Part shown: positions 59,353-64,000 of the stretch, one piece after another
Numbering within the stretch: position 1 is the stretch's first letter
How the letters are laid out: each line of letters opens with the position of its first letter
From: Microbulbifer thermotolerans
GTDB lineage: Bacteria; Pseudomonadota; Gammaproteobacteria; Pseudomonadales; Cellvibrionaceae
NCBI RefSeq assembly: GCF_900112305.1
Contig: NZ_FOKT01000010.1
Coordinates: forward strand, 1 to 64,000
Direction: 5' to 3'
Length of the DNA: 64,000 bases
Notes under the pieces: generated by a model
Database searches by the model: none
The model's input: only the letters and a program-made list of their open reading frames with translations
What the model was told of the DNA's origin: nothing
Translations under genes and position numbers: made by a program

Positions 59353-59872
59353 AACGGGTTTAAAGGCTTTCAGCCACCCGTGGCGCTGGTACTGGCTGGC
59401 GCTGGGGGTGATACTGCTGGATATCGCCACAAAAGTGTGGGCGGTGGAGGCGTTTATGTACGGCCCCGCAATGCAGATCATCCCCGGCCTGCTGCAGTTC
59501 ACCTACGCGGAGAACTACGGTGCCGCCTTTAGTTTTCTCGCTGATGCCGGCGGCTGGCAGCGCTGGTTTTTCGGTGTTATCGCATTCGGTTTCAGTATTG
59601 TGGTGACAGTGTGGCTGTGGCGGCTTTCTCCGGCAAAGCGCTGGGAACCTGCGGCTTTGGGGCTGATTCTCGGTGGCGCTATTGGCAATCTCTGGGACAG
59701 GATGCTGCTCGGCTATGTGCGTGACTTTATCTCCGTCTACTATGGCAGCTGGAGCTTTCCAGTGTTTAATGTGGCGGATATGGCGATCAGCATCGGCGCG
59801 GCCATGCTGGTGATCGAATTGCTGTTCTTTGCCGGCAAGAAAGGCGAGGCGGAGAAGAGCGCGGAAGTATAG
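59345..59872 (+). CDS. lspA: Lipoprotein signal peptidase
   Basis: LspA cleaves the signal peptide of prolipoproteins in the inner membrane. The 175-residue protein has four membrane segments, and the catalytic aspartates Asp127 in GYVRDFI and Asp145 in FNVADMAI, with GNLWDR before them. The ATG at 59345 lies within the end of ileS. Confidence 0.96.
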   Translation: MLKTGLKAFSHPWRWYWLALGVILLDIATKVWAVEAFMYGPAMQIIPGLLQFTYAENYGAAFSFLADAGGWQRWFFGVIAFGFSIVVTVWLWRLSPAKRWEPAALGLILGGAIGNLWDRMLLGYVRDFISVYYGSWSFPVFNVADMAISIGAAMLVIELLFFAGKKGEAEKSAEV

Positions 59873-59879
59873 AAGAAAG

Positions 59880-60320
59880 ATGGCAAATACCGTTATCGGA
59901 GAGCACAGCCGGGTTACCCTGCACTTCAGTTTGAAGCTGGACGATGGCAGCGTCGTCGACTCCACCTTTGAGGGCGAGCCGGCCACATTCAGTGTCGGCG
60001 ACGGCAATCTTCTGCCCGGTTTCGAGAAGGCGTTGTTCGGTCTCAAAGCCGGCGATGAGGCGCAATTCGAAATACCGCCGGAGCAGGGCTTTGGGCAGAG
60101 AAACCCCAGTAATATTCAAAAGGTACGGCGTGACAGCTTCTCTCCGGATATGGAACTGGAGCCGGGGCTGGTCGTTTCTTTTGACAATGGCGGCGGCGAG
60201 CTGCCCGGTGTCATCCGTTCAGTAGGCGAGGACGAAGTCACCGTCGATTTCAACCACCCACTGGCCGGCCAGACGCTGAACTTCCATGTAAAAATTCTCC
60301 AGGTGGACTCCATTCAGTAA
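59880..60320 (+). CDS. fkpB: FKBP-type peptidyl-prolyl isomerase
   Basis: FkpB (SlpA) is a two-domain folding helper with an FKBP fold. The 146-residue protein has [20 protein letters not shown], and [20 protein letters not shown], then the insert-in-flap domain ([13 protein letters not shown]...) and [12 protein letters not shown]. The ATG at 59880 follows AGAAGAAAG; the upstream frame lies in lspA. It sits between lspA and ispH as in E. coli. Confidence 0.92.
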   Translation: MANTVIGEHSRVTLHFSLKLDDGSVVDSTFEGEPATFSVGDGNLLPGFEKALFGLKAGDEAQFEIPPEQGFGQRNPSNIQKVRRDSFSPDMELEPGLVVSFDNGGGELPGVIRSVGEDEVTVDFNHPLAGQTLNFHVKILQVDSIQ

Positions 60321-60363
60321 CTGGCCTCCGGTATCTTCGCAGCGAACAAGTGTTGATCTGAAT

Positions 60364-61296
60364 ATGCAAATCCGACTTGCCAATCCTCGCGGCTTTTGTG
60401 CCGGTGTCGACCGGGCCATCGATATCGTCAACCGTGCCCTGGATGTATTCGGTGCGCCCATCTATGTGCGCCACGAAGTAGTGCATAACAAATTCGTTGT
60501 GGAGAGCCTGCGCGAACGCGGAGCAGTTTTTGTCGACGAATTGAGTGAAGTACCGGACGACGTCATCGTGATATTCAGTGCGCACGGCGTCTCCAAAGCG
60601 GTACAAGAGGAGGCCGCCGCACGCGGTCTCAAGGTATTCGACGCTACCTGCCCGCTGGTGACCAAGGTACATATGGAGGTGAGCAAATTTAGTGCCGAGG
60701 GGGCGGAGTGTATATTGATCGGCCATGCCGGCCACCCAGAGGTGGAGGGCACCATGGGGCAGTATGACACCAGAAATGGGGGTGCTATCTATCTGGTCGA
60801 AGACGAGGAAGATGTACCCAAGCTGCAGGTCAAAGACGAAAACAATCTGAGCTTCGTCACCCAGACCACGCTGTCCATGGATGACACCGCCAAGGTCATC
60901 GACGCCCTGCGCGCCCGCTTTCCCAATATTCGCGGCCCGCGCAAGGATGACATCTGCTATGCAACCCAGAACCGTCAGGACGCCGTGAAGCAACTGGCAC
61001 TGGAAAGCGACCTAGTGCTGGTGGTCGGCAGCCCCAATAGTTCAAACTCCAACCGCCTGCGTGAACTGGCCGAGCGCTGTGGCACCACCGCCAAACTGAT
61101 CGATGGTGCCGCAGATATAGAGCCGGCCTGGCTCGAGGGCAAAAAAGCAATCGGCATCACTGCCGGCGCTTCGGCGCCAGAGGTGCTGGTACAGGAAGTG
61201 ATCGAGCGCCTGCGTCAGCTGGGTGCCGAGTTGCCACGGGAGATGGCGGGGCGGGAGGAGAATATTCGCTTTTCTCTGCCGAAAGAGTTGCGCTAA
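60364..61296 (+). CDS. ispH: 4-hydroxy-3-methylbut-2-enyl diphosphate reductase
   Basis: IspH is the last enzyme of the MEP isoprenoid pathway and uses a [4Fe-4S] cluster. The 310-residue protein has the three cluster ligands Cys12 ([12 protein letters not shown]), Cys96 ([11 protein letters not shown]) and Cys198 ([11 protein letters not shown]), and the SxN active-site strand [10 protein letters not shown] weak hairpin with one bulge (61339-61368, no T-run) follows. Confidence 0.96.
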   Translation: MQIRLANPRGFCAGVDRAIDIVNRALDVFGAPIYVRHEVVHNKFVVESLRERGAVFVDELSEVPDDVIVIFSAHGVSKAVQEEAAARGLKVFDATCPLVTKVHMEVSKFSAEGAECILIGHAGHPEVEGTMGQYDTRNGGAIYLVEDEEDVPKLQVKDENNLSFVTQTTLSMDDTAKVIDALRARFPNIRGPRKDDICYATQNRQDAVKQLALESDLVLVVGSPNSSNSNRLRELAERCGTTAKLIDGAADIEPAWLEGKKAIGITAGASAPEVLVQEVIERLRQLGAELPREMAGREENIRFSLPKELR

Positions 61297-61488
61297 GCAG
61301 CTTCTGATTAAGCAGAGCTCGCACCTCTAAAAGTGGGCTGGAGGTTAGCTGTCCTCGCTAATCCTCCACCTTCCAATCCATTTGTCGCCTCCCCAGTACC
61401 GCCTATCGGCCTCTCCTGCAAATTGTCGATTCCCTCCCTTTAACTGCTACGCCAAGTTGGTATACATGCACCAGGCTAGTTTGATGCA

Positions 61489-61504
61489 TGGCATTGTGCT
61501 GGCA
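61489..61504 (+). promoter_or_regulatory. Sigma-54-like promoter before the minor pilins
   Basis: TGGCATTGTGCTGGCA matches the -24/-12 pattern TGGCA-N6-TNGCA: the GG and GC elements are exactly ten bases apart. It is 27 bases before the FimT-like start. The other 190 bases of the gap after ispH show nothing else firm. Pilus promoters of this type are known (pilA), but this one is a candidate only. Confidence 0.45.
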
Positions 61505-61530
61505 GTCCGTGTTTCCAGGGTAAAGCAATA

Positions 61531-62055
61531 ATGAGCAACTTTAGACGGTTAGCTGGTTTCACCATCGTTGAGCTGATGGTAGTGCTTATGATTTTGGGCA
61601 TTATTACCGCGATGGCTGTCCCTTCCTTTAATACCATGATTAAAAATAATCGTGTCGCCACCATGACCAATGACCTAAACGGCTTGCTGCAATATGCGCG
61701 AGCAGAGGCCGTGCGTCGGGGGGGCGGAGTTCGCGTTAGCGCAATTGATGGCGATGTCGCCAATGGGCTTAGGGTTTGGTTCGACAGTAATAGCGACAAT
61801 GGATTCGATAGTGGTGAAGAGCTGCGGGAGCTCAATATCGATCTTGCGACCTTGGCTCTGGATGCCAATATCGGCGGCGCTAACGCCAAGAATGTTGACT
61901 TTACTTTTAACGCCCGTGGCGGGGGCAGCCTGGGCAACACTTTGACTTTGAAACTGTGTGACGATCGCACTGGGAATCATGGTCGAGAGCTCGAGTTGCT
62001 GGTGTCTGGTGCAATTCGCTTGAATACCGGCATTGCCTGTAGCAGTGGGGATTAG
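61531..62055 (+). CDS. fimT: GspH/FimT-family minor pseudopilin
   Basis: A type IV pilus minor pilin. The short leader MSNFRRLAG is followed by FTIVELMVVLMILGIITAMA, a class III signal with Glu at mature position 5, cut by PilD. The 174-residue protein has the GspH domain. In Pseudomonas both FimT and FimU precede PilV; here only one such gene is seen, so FimT or FimU is uncertain. Its stop is one base before the pilV start region (ATG at 62057). Confidence 0.85.
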   Translation: MSNFRRLAGFTIVELMVVLMILGIITAMAVPSFNTMIKNNRVATMTNDLNGLLQYARAEAVRRGGGVRVSAIDGDVANGLRVWFDSNSDNGFDSGEELRELNIDLATLALDANIGGANAKNVDFTFNARGGGSLGNTLTLKLCDDRTGNHGRELELLVSGAIRLNTGIACSSGD

Positions 62056-62056
62056 G

Positions 62057-62524
62057 ATGAAAACACAAAGAGGGGCGACACTGATCGAGGTGTTGGTATC
62101 GGTTCTAGTTTTGGCGGTTGGGTTACTCGGCCTTGCAGCCACGCAGATGATGAGTCTGAAGAACGGTAGCGGTGCTCATCACCGTTACATGGCGGCTTTG
62201 GCGGCTCAGGAGATCGTCGAGCGTATGCGTGCCAACCCCAGCGGTGTCCAGCAAGGGGCTTACGATGGCACGGTAAGTGGTACTTCCACTTCCAGCAACG
62301 ACTGTAGTTCATCCTGCTCCGTCAACGAGCTTGCCGCCCGGGATCTTTATGAGTGGGACCAAGTTCTGAAGTCGAATCTACCCTCCGCGAAAGGCACTAT
62401 CAGCCGCAATGGAGGTGTGGTGACGGTGAAGATTGACTGGAAAGAGCAGCATACCGGAGAGGATTACGGAACCTCGGCAAGTGCACTGGAAGATGCCTCA
62501 TTTGAAATGATTGTGGAGCTTTAA
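62057..62524 (+). CDS. pilV: Type IV pilus minor pilin PilV
   Basis: The 155-residue protein has leader MKTQRG, then ATLIEVLVSVLVLAVGLLGL with Glu5 of the mature protein, and a family body (AAQEIVERMRANP). PilV helps start pilus assembly with FimU, PilW, PilX and PilE. I start at the ATG at 62057; the upstream frame lies in fimT. Confidence 0.9.
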   Translation: MKTQRGATLIEVLVSVLVLAVGLLGLAATQMMSLKNGSGAHHRYMAALAAQEIVERMRANPSGVQQGAYDGTVSGTSTSSNDCSSSCSVNELAARDLYEWDQVLKSNLPSAKGTISRNGGVVTVKIDWKEQHTGEDYGTSASALEDASFEMIVEL

Positions 62525-62526
62525 TC

Positions 62527-63555
62527 ATGCAGCTATTTGGCCGGCAGCGCGGTCTGTCGTTGATTGAACTGATGATTGGCATATTGTTGAGCTCTCTTTT
62601 GTTGTTGGGAGTCCTGCAGATATTCCAAAGCAACAGTGACACTATGCGTATGCAAACCGCCTTCTCCCGGGTCCAGGAAAGCGGTCGCTTTGCTATCGAT
62701 TTGCTGAGTAAGGAAATCCGCTCCGCGGACTACTGGGGGTGTGTATCAGATGTGGCCAGTATTGATAATCATCTCAATGTAAGTAGTGGTTTTCTGGCTT
62801 CTATCGGTGCCGATGGCGTGCAAGGAATAGACAATGCCGATTCCAGTGAGAAGGTAGATTCAATAGATGTTGTAGATGGCACGGATATTTTGATTTTGAG
62901 CGGCACAATGGATGCGTGTGGCGGAGTCGGAAGGTTAGTGGACACTTCTGTCCCGGGCGAGCTTAAAGTCACCTCCAATTGCCCTATTACTGCAGGCCAA
63001 GTGGTTCTTGTTTCAAACTGCCTTGCTGCTGATGCGCTGACAATCACAGGGGTTAGTGGAACCCTGGGTGGTGGCAGTGACAGAGTGATTGCCCATGCTG
63101 CGGGATCCGTGAAGAGTGGTTGGATAGAAAACACAAGCGACACTTTGACAATGAGTTATGGTGCGGATTCCAGGTTGCTTTTGCCTTACCAGAGGACTTT
63201 TTTCATCGCACAAAGTGCCGCTGGAACCAATTCTCTGTTTATGCGAGAGGTGACCGGCTCCAGTGATATCACTCAGGAATTGGTTCCTGGCATAGAGGAT
63301 ATGCAGGTTTCCTACGGTAGAGATACGACCGGTAACGGTATTGTAGATACCTGGCAGAATGCAAGTTCTACCTTAAGTGTAATGGCTGGAGTAACAGCAA
63401 TTAAATTGCAGCTACTTGTGGCGAGTGAAGGAAATGCAGGTGCCGGTGAACAAAAAATTACTGAGCTGGATGGAACCGAGACGACTTACTCGGATGGGCG
63501 CTTGAGAAAGCTTTATGTGGCGACAGTAAAAGTGCGCAACAGGGGGGCTATGTGA
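62527..63555 (+). CDS. pilW: Type IV pilus minor pilin PilW
   Basis: The 342-residue protein has a prepilin leader (MQLFGRQRG), then LSLIELMIGILLSSLLLLGV and the family motif ESGRFAIDLLSKEIRSADYWGC. PilW joins the minor pilin priming complex. Its stop overlaps the pilX start (TGATG). Confidence 0.9.
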   Translation: MQLFGRQRGLSLIELMIGILLSSLLLLGVLQIFQSNSDTMRMQTAFSRVQESGRFAIDLLSKEIRSADYWGCVSDVASIDNHLNVSSGFLASIGADGVQGIDNADSSEKVDSIDVVDGTDILILSGTMDACGGVGRLVDTSVPGELKVTSNCPITAGQVVLVSNCLAADALTITGVSGTLGGGSDRVIAHAAGSVKSGWIENTSDTLTMSYGADSRLLLPYQRTFFIAQSAAGTNSLFMREVTGSSDITQELVPGIEDMQVSYGRDTTGNGIVDTWQNASSTLSVMAGVTAIKLQLLVASEGNAGAGEQKITELDGTETTYSDGRLRKLYVATVKVRNRGAM

Positions 63556-64000
63556 TGAAGAGTATAGGTAGGCAAAGCGGTGCGGTATTAATCGTCAGCC
63601 TGATAATTCTTCTGGTGCTTACTTTGATTGGTGTGTCGGGCGCCCGAGGGGTATTAATGAATGAGCGAATGACGTTTGCCTCCCGAGACGCAAAGATTGC
63701 ACTGGAAGTCGCTGAAACTATGGCTCGCAAGGGAGAGGCGTATATCGATAGTCTTACGGATACCTCTTCCTTTGGTACCACTGGCTGGTTGCGTACTGCT
63801 GGCGACGGTCCCGATGATCTCTTCGCTGCGGATACCTGGAAGGACGCCAACTCCAGGGCTGAAGAAGTTTCAATGAAAGGCCCTGACGGTGTCACCAAAC
63901 TGAAGGGGCGTATGTTTATAGAAATGGCGGGCCAAGCGACTAACGATGCCGACGTTTCCAGTGTTGATAAGAGTGCGGGGGTTAGCAAGCTCTCCGCTAG
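63555..64000 (+). CDS. pilX: Type IV pilus minor pilin PilX, partial
   Basis: The gene starts at 63555 and runs past the window end; 148 codons are visible. The leader MKSIGRQSG is followed by AVLIVSLIILLVLTLIGVSG without Glu5, as usual for PilX, and MNERMTFASRDAKIALEVAE continues the family. PilX supports pilus-mediated adhesion and attachment of PilY1. It is likely followed by pilY1 and pilE beyond the window. Confidence 0.88.
   Translation, partial: MKSIGRQSGAVLIVSLIILLVLTLIGVSGARGVLMNERMTFASRDAKIALEVAETMARKGEAYIDSLTDTSSFGTTGWLRTAGDGPDDLFAADTWKDANSRAEEVSMKGPDGVTKLKGRMFIEMAGQATNDADVSSVDKSAGVSKLSA

Overview
The window is chromosomal DNA of a Gram-negative gammaproteobacterium. Evidence is a tRNA-Thr/Tyr/Gly/Thr-tuf cluster, a complete S10-spc-alpha ribosomal protein region, a murJ-ribF-ileS-lspA-fkpB-ispH-minor pilin block in Pseudomonas-like order, fabA/fabB, and a regulatory set related to the marine-proteobacterial 'dedicated sortase' system. 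A marine Cellvibrionales relative (for example Microbulbifer-like) is my best guess, from general protein character only. No prophage, insertion sequence or CRISPR array was seen.

Layout. 1-318: 3' end of an rRNA operon (spacer, 5S rRNA, terminator). 318-737: an old imperfect tandem duplication carrying TTATACACA boxes. 738-9843: an aldo/keto reductase, an unknown protein on the opposite strand, then a tight plus-strand run of an exported alpha/beta hydrolase, an ABC-2 exporter (ATPase and permease), alanine racemase, BirA, type III pantothenate kinase and a SPOR-domain protein. 9924-11950: four tRNAs and EF-Tu from one stable-RNA-type promoter. 11985-26848: a YbaK-like gene, then 28 genes from rpsJ to rplQ with secY and rpoA. 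The usual secE-nusG-rplKAJL-rpoBC-rpsLG-fusA block between the two tuf contexts is absent here.

26871-32126 is more accessory: a DUF1315 protein, an unknown membrane-anchored protein, a secreted pectin-acetylesterase-like hydrolase behind two matching palindromes, and the pxpABC 5-oxoprolinase operon. 32167-39375: uvrA, then manC, an MFS exporter, ssb and a degenerate RmlD-like protein. 39452-44790: fabAB, galU-manB (nucleotide sugar precursors, functionally linked to manC) and ispB. 45020-49284: rplU-rpmA, obgE, proB, an unknown membrane protein and rpsT.

49413-53566 is the most unusual segment: histidine kinase, response regulator and OmpA-like protein of the Pds type without any sortase or LPXTG target beside them, a helically phased repeat array ahead of the OmpA-like gene, and an uncatalogued 55-residue membrane protein. 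53750-61296: murJ, ribF, ileS, lspA, fkpB, ispH. 61531-64000: type IV pilus minor pilins fimT/U, pilV, pilW and the start of pilX, preceded by a sigma-54-like promoter. The window ends inside pilX.
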